This document shows positions 1 to 11,600 of a stretch of DNA of 64,000 nt, one piece after another. Source of the stretch: Sarcocystis neurona (Eukaryota; Apicomplexa; Conoidasida; Eucoccidiorida; Sarcocystidae); assembly GCA_000727475.1 (NCBI GenBank), contig KL647288.1:9612055-9676054 (forward strand), given 5' to 3'. Position 1 is the stretch's first letter. Each line of letters begins with the position of its first letter. The notes beneath the pieces are model-generated. The model saw only the letters and a list, made by a program, of their open reading frames with translations. It was not told where the DNA came from and did not search any database. A program made the position numbers and the translations under genes.

Positions 1-750
1 AAACGTACAGGTGCCCGCGGACTCTTTTTAGCTGGACGCTGCCGGTGTTCATAACTACAGGTAGCGGGTGTGCTGGAGTACGGTTTTAGCTCTTCCCGCG
101 CTCGCTCCTACGAGAGCAGGTGGGACCGTGGTAGCTCGTGCTGCTGCATTTTGTCGTTTTTGTGACCCACGTTTCCGTTCGAGGAGTCTGTTGCGTGTCC
201 GTTGCGTTGCTGTTTCCTTTCAACATTCTTTTCGGTGCATGAAGTAGCAACTGAAAGTACCCCAGGCGCTCTCTCGCGGCGCGGCTGTTTTCCTCGTCGT
301 AAGGAAGGGTTCTTGTGTGGCGGCCCGTTCGTCTCGCACGACGTTTCCGTCTTCTTCCTTTGAGGAGGTGCTGCGTCTGACTTTCTGTTTCAGCTGTCCT
401 CTATCATTCCTCTTCGTGTGTTACTTCTTCTCTTTCTGTCTCCCTGTAGGTCTTGTTGCGTCCGGGTCCAGCGTTGTCTTCGTGTCGGCATGTCTCTCTT
501 GTCTTTCTCCGTACTCTTTTTTTCTCACGTGCGTCCCTCGGTAGTTCTTCCGGTCTCCACCTGCTGCCGTTCTGCTAGCCTTTCGTTTTTCTTGTTCCTC
601 TCTACGGTCCGTCAGTACAGTCTTCCTCTTTCTCTAGCTGTCTGTCTGACTCGTTCACGAGAGGATTTTCAGTCCCCGTGGTAGAAGCTCCCGTGTACCA
701 CCAGCCCGGCGTGTTTGTCTTGCTTCTGGATGCCTCTGTTTGTGGTTCAG
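1..750 (+). other. Probable intron upstream of the PPIP5K terminal exon
   Basis: This stretch is C/T-rich on the plus strand, especially 300-680, and ends in a clean acceptor (TGTTTGTGGTTCAG at 737-750). I could not find the conserved phosphatase-domain residues that should precede the next exon, so I read most of it as intron. A short exon inside positions 1-300 cannot be excluded. Confidence 0.45.
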
Positions 751-1428
751 GAAGAGCTGCTGGGCATGAGCGACCTGCACTACCTTTCTCACATCGTTTT
801 CCGCGTATGGGAACGCAAGCGAAACGGCTGCGCTACCCGCAGGAGTGCGTCGCCGCACCAGTGCAGCAGCAGCAGCACCGGCAGCAACAGCGACGGCACG
901 AACAACAACAGAAGCAGCAGAGAGGATACGACCAGCGGCAACACGGGAAGTAGGGGGAGCAAAGAAGCGGGCGAGACGAAGACTGAATCGCGACGGAAAG
1001 GAGGGGGAGGAGGTGGAGACGGGGCGGCGCCGTATCGGTTGGAAATTAGTTTCAGCACGGGTGCAAAGGATGGCTTCGGCCGCTCCTTCTCTCTTATCGC
1101 CCAAGACACGCTACAGCAGCATCAGCAGCTTCTTCCTCGCGCGGGCAGTGGCCACCTCTTCTCTCAAACCTGCTCGAATGCCGTTTTGCCTGGAGCCGCC
1201 GCAGACCTGGCACCGCCGGACGGCTGCACCACAACCAACACCTTCAGCTGCTCATCCGCAGGTAAAACCGCTTGCATTGAGGATCCTGAGAAGCGTGTTG
1301 CTTCCGCAGCTCCTGCTGCTACGGGGAGAGACAGTGCTGTAGCAAGCTGTGACGAACATTCACGTGCTGGGTTATTCAACAGGAAACGAGTACTGATAAA
1401 TCGAGCGCTGCTGCCTCTGCGGCTCTGA
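751..1428 (+). CDS. C-terminal exon of inositol hexakisphosphate / diphosphoinositol-pentakisphosphate kinase (PPIP5K/VIP1 family), partial
   Basis: PPIP5K/VIP1 enzymes phosphorylate InsP6 and 5-InsP7 to make inositol pyrophosphates in the cytosol; a histidine-acid-phosphatase-like domain follows the kinase domain. This exon begins after a TTCAG acceptor and opens EELLGMSDLHYLSHIVFRVW. It then has a Ser/Asn/Gly-rich insert of about 65 residues, followed by YRLEISFSTGAKDG. That pair of motifs matches the end of the PPIP5K phosphatase domain, where an 'ELxYLTQIVxxLYE' helix is followed by a 'xVELHFSPGAK' strand. The insert sits between them and carries the Ser/Asn/Thr homopolymers typical of this genome. 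About 120 poorly conserved residues follow to the stop at 1426-1428. A possible donor (CAG|GTAAAA) lies at 1260/1261, so the true 3' end may differ. The kinase domain lies upstream of the window. Family assignment is by motif only. Confidence 0.6.
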   Translation, partial: EELLGMSDLHYLSHIVFRVWERKRNGCATRRSASPHQCSSSSTGSNSDGTNNNRSSREDTTSGNTGSRGSKEAGETKTESRRKGGGGGGDGAAPYRLEISFSTGAKDGFGRSFSLIAQDTLQQHQQLLPRAGSGHLFSQTCSNAVLPGAAADLAPPDGCTTTNTFSCSSAGKTACIEDPEKRVASAAPAATGRDSAVASCDEHSRAGLFNRKRVLINRALLPLRL

Positions 1429-2886
1429 GTGGACCTGCGGTGGGTGCGTTGACGGATGGTGGCGCCGCTGCAGCAGAGTTCGAGCAGTGCAACGGAGAGC
1501 AACACCGTCGGGTCGTCCGCGGGCGGCAGCAGCAGCAGGAGCAACAGCACCAGCACGATGTTGAGCGACCGCCTGTACATGACAAGATAGGCCGTTAGTG
1601 TCTGCTGTCGCCGGCCGCTTTTGTGCTGTTGTTGTTGTACTGTACGCTGCAGAAAGATGAGTTACAGGCAGGGTGGATATTACTTGCGTGCTGAGAGAAG
1701 CGGCGTGCGTACGCGTCAGAGAATTCGATGGCTGTCATCAATTTTGTCAACGTGCACCTTTGTCTACTATTTATCCATCTACCCATCTGTGTGTGTCTGT
1801 CTTGCTATCTCTCTGCATTATGTATGTATGTATATATATATATATATCTGTAGGAGGGACTCTGCTTTATGCATGGCTCCCATGTCGTGGAGGCTGAAGT
1901 CGGTTGCGTCGTGTCAGAGAGAGGCGGCAAATGCAGCGCAAGGCATTCAAGCTCAAGAAGAAGCAACAGGAGTATTCCCGAGATGAGAGGGGCGCAGCGG
2001 GTTAAGCAGGGGGAGCTGACGGAAGGCAGCAGTGGAATCAGCAGGCACAGCCACAGGCTTATTCGTGCAGTATAGCCTCAGGACAAAGTGCCGCAGGCGT
2101 TGCTGTGAAAGATGTAAGTGTTTCCGACAGTAATGCCTGCTCCACGTGTAGCAGCTCCCTGTCCAGCTTTCTGCGAGGAGGTCGTCTGCCGCGCTTGGTA
2201 ACGTCCCACATCGCATACGGCTACTCGAAGCCGCGTCTTCTTTTTTTTGACTAACTTGCGGCAGCTGCGCTGCCTGAGCTCCTCGTGTTACTGCTGAGTT
2301 TTTGCGCCGGACGTATACGCCCTTTTTTGCTTGCTCGTAGAGTGTAATTTTGGTCTGACAGGTACGCTGCTACGTGCTGACGGGCGTACTACTGCCGCTA
2401 CTGGCATCACTCCCGCCTTCGTGAGTCCGCTGCTGCTTCCCCTGACGCGGGTCGCTGACACGCGGCTGCTTCGCTGGGATTGAAGATGCCCGTCTGTATG
2501 TGCCTATATATAGACATCCATGTGAGTGAAAACTTATACATTTATATATATATATATATGCGCATAGGAGACAATCTGCTGCTGTCGCTGCACCCCGCTT
2601 CATTCAGATTCCCGTGTGGTGCTGAATGGAATTACCGTAACGTCCGGTCAACGAGCAGCTGGGAACCAAGAGGGAACTGACTTTTATGAGACGAGTGGTA
2701 CAACAAACGACAGCAGCAGCTCTAGAAGCAGGAGACCTACCAGAAGGACCACCGCTGGCGAGAGGACGGACACACAGAGAGACGCGAGCACGGGGAACAT
2801 CCCCAGCGCTTCCAGCGGCAGCGGCAGGTCGAGCGCCGGCGTCGCCGGGAGCAGCTGGAGCTGCTGCTGCACACGCTGTGAAATGA
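1429..2886. other. Spacer or intron sequence with microsatellites
   Basis: No convincing gene. TA-rich microsatellites lie at 1821-1848 and 2542-2559. A short basic Lys/Gln-rich plus-strand reading frame beginning ATG at 1931 (MQRKAFKLKKKQQEYSRDE) is protein-like but only 24 codons long and unassigned. It could be a small first exon of the gene that follows. Reading frames in 2600-2886 are Ser/Arg/Ala-rich and cannot be separated from chance. Confidence 0.3.
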
Positions 2887-4588
2887 GTCGCGTGGGAGCA
2901 GCGGACCGCGAGGCAGCCGTGGCGGCTGCATCTGCCCTCGAAGCAGCGCAAGATCTAAGAGGCGGAGGCAGCGGAAAAGAGGACACTCTGACTCCAGGAA
3001 GCGGAGCAGCACCAGAAAAGAAAACGACGGGATCGGCTGCTGCTGCTGTTCCTGCGTATTCGGAGCTCGCACCTCTCGTCTGTTTAGCGGAGGATGCCAG
3101 CCTCGAGCAGTTTGAAGCCCTCATGCATAAGGCACGTCCTAGCAGTGTGTATATCTGCCGGTCTTCTTTGCGCTTACCTAAGCGTATACAAGCTGCGTAC
3201 GCCCATGCGATGTACGCGTGCTAGGGTGTGATGAGTGGTGCTGTTGCTTGGAATTCGTCACTGTGCGAGGGCGTCTCCCTCCCTCTGATTTCGCCTGGGT
3301 GTGAATCAGGTGCAGCACACAAATGCATACATACGTGTGTATACATTTGTGTAAAAGCGACAGAGACAGAGACGAGTGGAGACAGACAGAGACAGCGACA
3401 GATAGAAATCTCGTGCGAACGCGCCTGCCTATAGATAGCGCGACGGGGTGGTTTCTTCCGACGTGAATTTTATCGCGTCACCGTACACATCTCGCGCAGG
3501 GTGTCACATGTACGTATGTGTCTGAATCTACGTGTATGTAGTCTGTAAATTAACCGTCATGTGCCCGTGCTGCATTCATCCCTGCGAGCACGCATGCGTG
3601 CACATATGTCTGTGTGTATGTGTCTTTGCTCGTGCTGGTGAGCGTACGTACTTACGTTTCGCAGTCTCTAGCTCTGGTGCTAGGTGTACGTAAGTGTGTT
3701 CGTAGACTTTGTTCGCAGCATGGTAGCGATAGAGGTGCATCGGCGCAGAGGGGCGACTACGTTACGTATTCAACATTGTAGCTGTTGTTTGTGCGGCAGG
3801 TGAAGGGGCCTTGTGTGGCTGTAGGTAGCGCGCGTCGGCAGGATGCGCCGCAGGTCGTTGCTCTGCAGCAGCTGCAGCAGTCCTACTTTCGCTTTCCTTC
3901 AGCACCATCACTCTTGCCGAAAGACGTAGTGTCGTTTCTTGTAGGGGCGAGGAACGTTTTGTGAACCGTTGCGAGGCTTTTCACGTCATCACTGTTGCAC
4001 GTCTTCTCATTCCGTAAAGGGCAACTGCTTCATTTCCATACGTCCCCAGTTCTGCCCGCTCATAGGCTCGCTGACTGGCTCTCCGCTAGAGGGTGTGCCT
4101 TATCGGCAGCAGAGTCGCACACGCTGTAGTTAAGAAGTTGCTGTTCTCTCTCGTGCTGCGCGGCTCCGTCGTCGATATGTTTCTGGAGGCTCCTGAATGT
4201 GTGCTCCTTTTATCAGGTGCTCAGCGTTTACGGAGGCAAGAGCAGCAAAAGCAACAAAGAGAAGAGCAGCCTGTCCAACGGCAGTTCTTTTCCCAGTTCG
4301 GGCTGCCATAGCTGCTTGCCCTCTCCGTCCTCTGCTCCAGCCGCGCTTTCGGCTGCCTCGTCTCCGGCTCCGACTGCTGCTCTCTGTGCTCCGTCGGCGC
4401 CCGCTGGAACCGCGGGCGCTAATGCTGGCATCGCGGTTTTGGCTCCCGTTGCTGCAACTGCCGGTTCTTCAGCCGACGCCGCTGTGCCCTCGTCCCTAGT
4501 TCACGCGCAGTTTCCACGCGGAGTTGTTGCCGGAGCCGGAGCTTCTACTTCCTCACTCACTTCTGCAGCGTACACTACCTCCTCTTGA
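2887..4588 (+). CDS. Unidentified protein, three candidate exons
   Basis: I do not recognise this product. Three plus-strand blocks join in the same phase. Exon A (about 2883-3131) starts at ATG 2883 or upstream, is Ala/Gly-rich and ends ASLEQFEALMHK. Exon B (3800-3940) follows acceptor TGTGCGGCAG and includes PQVVALQQLQQSYFRFP and LLPKDVVSFL. Exon C (4217-4588) follows acceptor CTCCTTTTATCAG, starts VLSVYGGKSSKSNKEKS, then becomes Ser/Ala/Pro-rich and ends at TGA 4586-4588. The B-C junction uses donor CTT|GTAGGG. The A-B junction would need a GC donor (AAG|GCACGT). The aromatic and charged content of exon B is unlike the surrounding low-complexity frames, which is the main reason to believe it. 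Exon A and the start codon are the weakest parts. There are no recognised domains, signal peptide or membrane segments. Confidence 0.35.
3357..3412. repeat. (GACAGA)n-like degenerate microsatellite
   Basis: Repeated GACAGAGACAGAGACGAG-type hexamers on the plus strand, within the proposed intron between exons A and B of the unidentified gene. Confidence 0.8.
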
Positions 4589-7500
4589 TTGTCACGCATT
4601 GTTGCGCTCTCGCACGGGGCCCTAGATGAAACTACCACTCGCAGAGGCTAATGGAATGTTCGCCTACACATCGAGGGATGTCCAAATGTGGAGAGGTACA
4701 CGTGTGCGGATGCGTGTAGCAGTAACCACACCACTCATATATGTGGGGCACCCGGAACGCATATTCATTATCCTGCCGTAAGGTGTAGATCTACAAGTGT
4801 GTAGCTCTTCACAAAGACGCACATACTGTATTACTATCCTCTTCGCGCTCGTTTGTTTCACTTGCGCAGTAAAGGCACAGAGTGACTTGAAGACCACGTA
4901 ACTCTGTTTCACGTACCTGCGGGACAGCTGCGGCCTTACCACATCCGTGTCGTCCACCGTCAGCGACGGTATGGGATGCCGTTTATATGCACTTGGTTGA
5001 TCCGTGCGTGCAGCCACACGCCCCGGCCTCGTCGAATTTGTTGCTCATTGACCTGTGCTGCCCTTTTTCAAGCGGCAGACAGTTAGGTGCAGTGACGAAA
5101 GTACAGGAGTGGCAGCACGTTGCTTTCTGTACGGTGGCATGCTAACCACAACGTGGGAGGAGGGGGTTTGTCGACTACGGCCGCTTAGATCCTAGAAGCC
5201 GTTCTTGACGCTGGCGCTGCTGCAGCTTGTGCTCCTTGATGTTGCTGCTACTGTCGCACAACTTGGGCAATTCGTCTTCCGTATTCGTTGTGGCACGGTC
5301 CGGGTGCCGCCGCGCTGCTCGATTCTAGCCCTGGTGCACGTGCTGCTATCTGAGTAAAGGCAGCTTCAGCTCCGCGGCTGCTTCTGTTGTTCGAAATCGC
5401 TGCTGCAACTTCAGTCGCCGCTGCCACTGCCGGTCATTTTTTACCGGCGGTCGGGTGTACTTGTGTGTAAATAAATATATAGATGTGTGCATATCTTGTC
5501 ACGCTAATATTCGCATCATCTACGCAACTGGTTGTATCTGGACGCCTTGTGCCGTTCTGAATAAAGTGCCACTTGTAAAGAACGTTTTTTTCATTCGAAC
5601 GCATCAAGGGACACCGATTTTCCTGCTTGCAGGTGTATGAGCAGTAAGAGATTGCTGTATGAAGAAGGTGAAGTCTCCCCACGCGCCTGGATTTACTTTT
5701 GTGCGTGTGGTGACCCACGTGTAGCCCCCACGTATAATGTTGTGAAGGGCCTTGTGCAGGTGCGTACTCGTCCGTCCACCGGAGGAGGGGCGTTAGGTGT
5801 CCACGCGCCTGAAACGTTTTCGAAAAACCGCAGCCACCAATTTCAAGGTAGACATGTGTACAGCAGGGCACAAATAACGTAGCCGTTTGTTCGTGTATTT
5901 GCGCCTTTCTATCTATTTAAGTGTATACATATATATATATGTATACTACACCCGCGTATCTGCGCCAGGTCAAATATTCGAAGTATGCTTCCAAAATTTT
6001 GTCGCAGTAACTACGGGAATGGGAGGCCACATCTGATGCATCAGGGCCGCGTGGCTCGCTGTTGGACACGCGAGATCGACAATGCGCCAGTGCACACAGA
6101 AAAGCCTGTGTTCGTTCCATCGCAATAGTTTTGCAATGTGGTACTGCGGGCTCATACGTGGATGGGGTCTCGCCGATGCTGCAGAGACACCACAGTGTCA
6201 CACTTCGAAGAGTTCTGCTCGTTGCCGCATAGGAGAGGTGTATGTGTGTGCGTTTTCACACCTACTACATGTGAACAAATACACGTGGGCAATATACGTG
6301 TATTTATATAGCGTTACGCGTATAAATGTAGAATCGCTCCTGGGTCCGCTTGTGTATACAGATGCAGATGTGTATATAAAGTGTTTCTTCTGAACGCTGG
6401 CTAAGCTCTCCTATTACAGCAGTAACAAAAAAGTGACTGTGGCACTCCCTGCAGGTGTGTCCACACACGTAAACACGCACACAAGCTTGTCCCCCCTACT
6501 TTCCCGAAGCGCTGTGGAGCCTTCGAAGGGACTGAGCCGCTCGTGCGCCCTTCTTTGTCCATCAGGAACTGCGTGCGTATATATTGTACCTGTATAGGTA
6601 ATGCGTGAAGGCGACAATAAATTCGCTGAAATAGCTGCCAAATATTGAGCACGCAGCTTGTTGCACCTTGGTAGAATTGGCATGGCTGCAAACATTGTAT
6701 GTAAAACTATTTAAGATGTTTTTGTTCGACGGCTAGACAGCCTTCATCTTAGTTATGTCCGGGAAGAGTCCCTTACGTTGTGATATGCATAGCAGGTGGT
6801 GGATGCTGCTAAGTACAGGACACGTGGAGCTACCTAATCCACCTGGCACTACATTTACAGGTACATGCATCTCCATATGTGGAGTGATGGTACAAACACA
6901 GCGGTGGTGCATTTTCTTGGAACCATGTTTGGCTCATTCACAAGCCACCGGGTGAATTTTTAACATTCGCCATCCACGGATGCATCAGTCGTTCCTCAAG
7001 ATGTCTGTCTGATGTGCCAAGGCTACTGTGTTTATGTGAGCGCGCGGACGGCTGACCTCAGAACGTGGCTACATCTCTTAGGGAATACGCATTCCCACGC
7101 AGTCCCACTTCGAACGCAGAAGGTGCTGGGGAGACAGGACGTGGGACTCAAAGGCGTGTGCAAGTGAGTGTGATACAGAAACTGTCGACCTGCGCCTGCT
7201 GACGAGTTTGCTGCTGTTTACGTGTTTCCAGCTGCAGCACTTATATCCCGTAGCGTTAACATCGAGAAACAATACCGACCAAGTATCACTTGCGTATATA
7301 ACGGTCTCGACGTGCGTTGAACCGTGTTGCAACACTGCTGCGTGTCTCGCGTAAAAACGTCTACAGCTGCTGGGATGGATATCCGGGCAGCCCATCTAAT
7401 GCGCAACTAGTTGTTCGAGCACTGGAGTCTGCGGCAGCCTGCGTAATGCTAGGCTCCGGTCTCGGCAACTGCTGGATAGGGCAGCCACCCCTACAACAAC

Positions 7501-8519
7501 ACGAAAATTTCGCAGCGACGGCGCCAAAATCGTAGTCTGTCCCGGAATCTGCCTACAGTGCGCACGTACTGCGTTACCGCAGATGCAGTGACAGCGGGGA
7601 CTTCATCCCACCCCTAGAGCGCGGCATGTCTCCAGCACACAAAGGAACAGTCCTATTCGGGCGGCGAATAGGCTTTAGCCCGACAGCCTTCCACGTGCCC
7701 ACAGGAGCGTACACCCGTATACGTACAGCACACACACGAATACACCTATATGCTACACCGTTACAAATCCCGAAGGGGAATGCCGGGTGCAATATCTCTG
7801 CGTCCCGGACGAATGATTGAATGTCTGCTACAGAAAAACCCTTCCTCTTTGGCAAGCCAGCTGCTGCTGCCTTTCTTTGATGCTGACCAGCAGCACACAC
7901 CTGTGAAGTATCGGAGTCTTTCGCAGCTACGGTGCACGTTCCCTACGGTTCTGACCATCTCGCACTCCGCCGAAGCACACATAACGGACACAGCCACAAA
8001 AATGGACATAGGGACGTGCACCACGTAAGGGCGTGCATCTGCTTCGCAGCTGCACAGCTGCATACGACGGCTACTGTGACACAATATCCCGTTTTGAAAT
8101 TCCTCTCAGCACCGGGAGAGTTCGTGCTTCTCCATGCTACATATATATATATATATATACATACCACAGTCAGTCGAGATCTCCCGTGTGCTGGCTGCAT
8201 TTCTGCTGATAGCCGAACGGAGCAGTCGGTCGCACAGGCGGCAAACCCAAATTATTTACACACCGACGGATGCAAGCAGGTTGCGCACACGGCTGCGTCG
8301 ACGCGCCTCCACTATGATGGAGACCGTCTCGCTACAGATGAACATGCGAAGTCACGGTCCCCGTATCTGCAGGTGTGCGCCAACAACAGCGTTAACGTTT
8401 GCACACATATCTCTGGGGGAAGAGCGCGTACACCTCTGTGCATAATATCTACGTACGTACGAAAAGCAGATACTGGCCGATGGAGGGACATACAGAAGGA
8501 AAGCGACAACGCTGAAAGG
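4589..8519. other. Spacer between converging genes, no gene recognised
   Basis: About 3.9 kb of AT-richer sequence with short open frames of 60-110 codons on both strands, none with homology, coding-like composition or good splice sites. Small TA microsatellites occur at 5930-5942 and 8139-8159. It separates the 3' end of the plus-strand unidentified gene from the 3' end of the ATG2 gene. Confidence 0.5.
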
Positions 8520-8666
8520 CTACATGTAATCTTCTGCGTCCGCGTCGCTGGACTGCGTGTCTTCGTCTTCTTCGTCGCTGTCTGAAGGCAGCGCCTCACA
8601 GATCGGGCCTCGAAGCTTCCGTAGTCGTTCTGCTCGTAAACGCGGTAGCAGCTGGTTCTTCGTCCC
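8520..8666 (-). CDS. ATG2-like gene, terminal exon
   Basis: This 147-nt exon starts after acceptor GTGGCGACAG (AG at 8668-8667), phase 0, and encodes 48 residues plus TAG at 8522-8520. It opens GTKNQLLPRLRAERLRKL, which matches the 'G-x-R-N-Q-L-x-P-x-x-R-x-E-x-x-x-K-W/L' segment closing the ATG2 C-terminal region. It then ends with a strongly acidic Asp/Glu/Ser tail (DSDEEDEDTQSSDADAEDYM). The phase-0 join to the previous exon (TLQ|GTK) recreates the expected 'TxxLxGxxNQL' spacing. This is the best evidence for where the giant gene ends. Confidence 0.7.
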   Translation of the reverse strand, partial: GTKNQLLPRLRAERLRKLRGPICEALPSDSDEEDEDTQSSDADAEDYM

Positions 8667-11600
8667 CTGTCGCCACGAGTAGTGACACATCAGTCCCATG
8701 TGTTCGATTCAGCAGTGTGTGTCCTCACAACGATATTCTGTGTGACAGGCGTGTAATCTATGTATGTATCTAGAAAGAGATATCGGTAGACACATTCGCG
8801 AATAGAGATATGTAGACAGATACAGATGTACACACATAGATAGACAGATATATATAGACACACACACACACACACGTACAGAGACACGTAGCTTAGTATA
8901 CACAGATAGATACACGTAGGTATAGATTGATACATATAGATAGAAACACATAGGTAGATGTAGATACACAGATCCAAATGCAGACAGCTACGTATCCATG
9001 GATAGGTAAACACAGACAGGCACACACAGATGGACAGAGGTACGTAGCTATACATAGGAAGATATACAGTGACACATAGAGACATAGACAGACAGATACA
9101 TGTATTGATAGACACGTATAGATAGATGGATACGGACAGATATATCGATAGATAAGGTCAGAGAGACCGATAGAGAGATAGAAACATGAGTTTTACGGAA
9201 GTGTGTAGCCGCTGGTGACGCCGGAAGGCTCGTGTCAGAACTCATGTGGGACGCACGCTTGGCTGCAGACACATGCATGCGTCGTATACATAAAGAGGCA
9301 GCTTCAGACAAGCAGCCACCGGGTATTTCGCCTGGACACGGATACTGCATTCGCTTCAGCATCGACACAGAAAAGGCACACACATACACACACATCTGAC
9401 CGAGATGTCGGCGATGAGCTGCCTTGGGTTACCTGCAGAGTCCTAGCGACGCCCTCTGTAATTCCTAGCATCGGGCGGAGAATGCAGAGCGGTAGGAGAC
9501 GAGCGAGAGCCTCAAGGCCTTCTGTTCGGGAGTCGCCAAGTAACCCTGCTTTCGTGTCGACCTCCCGTCTCCGCGTTCCTCTAGCAGCAGCTCCTCCGCA
9601 AGCGGAGGAGGAAATTCCCGCCGCTGCCACTGCAGCTGCGCGCGACACCGAGAGGCCCGCGGCTGCTGCTGCTGCACGTGACCACGCGAGCCCAGCCGCG
9701 GTTGCTGCTGCCGCACGCGAAAAAAGCAGCCGACGCCGCTGCTGTCGCAACCGGGCGGCGCTGGAGCTGCTGCCCACAGCGGCGTATAGAGGCGCAGCAG
9801 CAGCGCGTAGCCGTCCCCCGGCAGCACAGAGCGGCGCAGCTGCAGCGCGGGACGAAGCAACAAGCAACGTCCAGGTGGCAGCGGCGGCAGGAGGCAGCAG
9901 CGAAGAAGAAGAAGCACTCGCTGCAGCAACCGTCAGAGCATTAGTACCAGGCAAGAAAACGCACGCACGTAACGGCTGCAGTTGCTGTGCTGCTTGGCGA
10001 GCAGACGTGAAGCCTCGCCGGACGCAGTGCATTCCGTCGCTCAGTCCACTCAACAGACTCTCCGGCTGCAGAAAACACAACGCGCGCAAAACGGGCATAC
10101 GCAGTAGTACCTACCAACCTGTTTCACACAGCCACAAACCCTTACATTTTAATGACTACATATATATATATATATACATTATATATATATACATTATATA
10201 TATACACATTATATATATATGTATACGCTTAAATATGGCTTCACATATAACCGCACGATCGTAGATATGCAGGTGTCTGTAAGTATATATATATAGATAG
10301 ATAGATATACACAGACGTACGTACGCAATCACGGCAACTTGTCAACCTCACTTTCTTGACGGGTGTGGGCGCAGAGGACCAGCGTACAAGGTGATGAGGT
10401 CGGAGTGTGTCGACCAAGAAAGCAGCTGATACGCAGAGAGGGGTACCACGGAGGAAGAAGAACAGTGCTACGTGCAAGGACTTCGCGAAGCGACGGCGGG
10501 TAACAGGCAAAAAGATAAGGGCGAGACGGGGCAGAATCTATCAAATACACTGCAGTCCCGTTCGCTGATCACAGCGACTCCGAGTGCCGTCCATCTCATC
10601 CATACACGGGGATCTATACGCATATATGTGTGTTCGCATGCACGGACACACAGAAGAGAGCAGCCGATATTAGCGGCGACTCCTCTCTCAGACGCATGCT
10701 AAGAAAGAACTCAGAACTCAGCGACAGAAGCGAGAGACGCGAGAGAGGTGCAGAGGAAAAGAAAGATACGCACTGGTGCTGCCGGTCTGCCGGTGCGGCA
10801 CGGAAGATCGGTTTACCTCGTAGACACCCTCAGCGCCGCGCTGCACGAACGCCCACTTGTGAACGCGAGCGCGACCCCGCATTCGCAAAGACGCCCTCGC
10901 GCTGCTGCGGCGGCTGCTGCTGGCGTCTTCGCTGCTGTCGCTGCTGCTCGTGGTCTCCTCGGAACTTTCGGATTCCTCCCCTGCGCCTGCAGCAACCAGC
11001 ATGTCCGTGAGAAGAGCCAGGAACGGCTGTCATACGTGCAGGCGGTCGTGCAAGCAGCAGCCATCAGCAAAGAAGGCACCGCCAACAACAGGCTGCACTT
11101 GAAGGGCAGCACCAGATGTTGCAGCAGAATGCGGCTGACATACGAAGGAAGACCAGAAAGGATCATCAGCACACGGAGGAGCTTCATGCACGCGCGTGCA
11201 CGGTAGCAGAAGCTTCCGCATTCCCCCACGCTTCTTCTTGGCCGAGGAGGGACGCACAAACCACACGGCACCGTCTGAGCCACTCTGCACCGTCGAACCA
11301 GTAGGGCATGCAGCAGAGTCGCATCCCCTCCGCGTCGGGCCTGCGGCACGCATGCTGCAGCCGGAGAACACATCAGTAGCACGAGTCGCATAGTGCGGCT
11401 GCGAGGGGGACTCCAGAGACATCGACATCGACTGCAGCAATGCCTGCCGTTTGGTCGTTCGAAAAGCACCTTGATGTACAGCGCGCGCTGACTGCATCTC
11501 TGCATATCAATATATATATATATATATATATACATACATATGTAGAGAGAGAGAAAAAAAGAGAAAGAGAGATGTAGAGAGAAAAGACTTTGTGAAATTC

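Noticed and set aside
8690..9395. Long minus-strand Tyr/Ile/Cys/Leu/Ser frames suggesting a membrane protein
   Set aside because: They are translations of GATA/CAGA/CACA microsatellite DNA inside an intron.
9215..10264. A 349-codon Ala/Arg-rich plus-strand frame
   Set aside because: It is antisense to the penultimate ATG2 exon with its ILRPMLGITEGVARTL motif, and continues into TA microsatellites. Its openness follows from composition.
11041..11206. Gln-rich plus-strand coiled-coil-like frame (MLQQNAADIRRKTRKDHQ)
   Set aside because: It is protein-like, but overlaps what I read as the T/C-rich intron upstream of the minus-strand exon at 11026 and has no partner exon.
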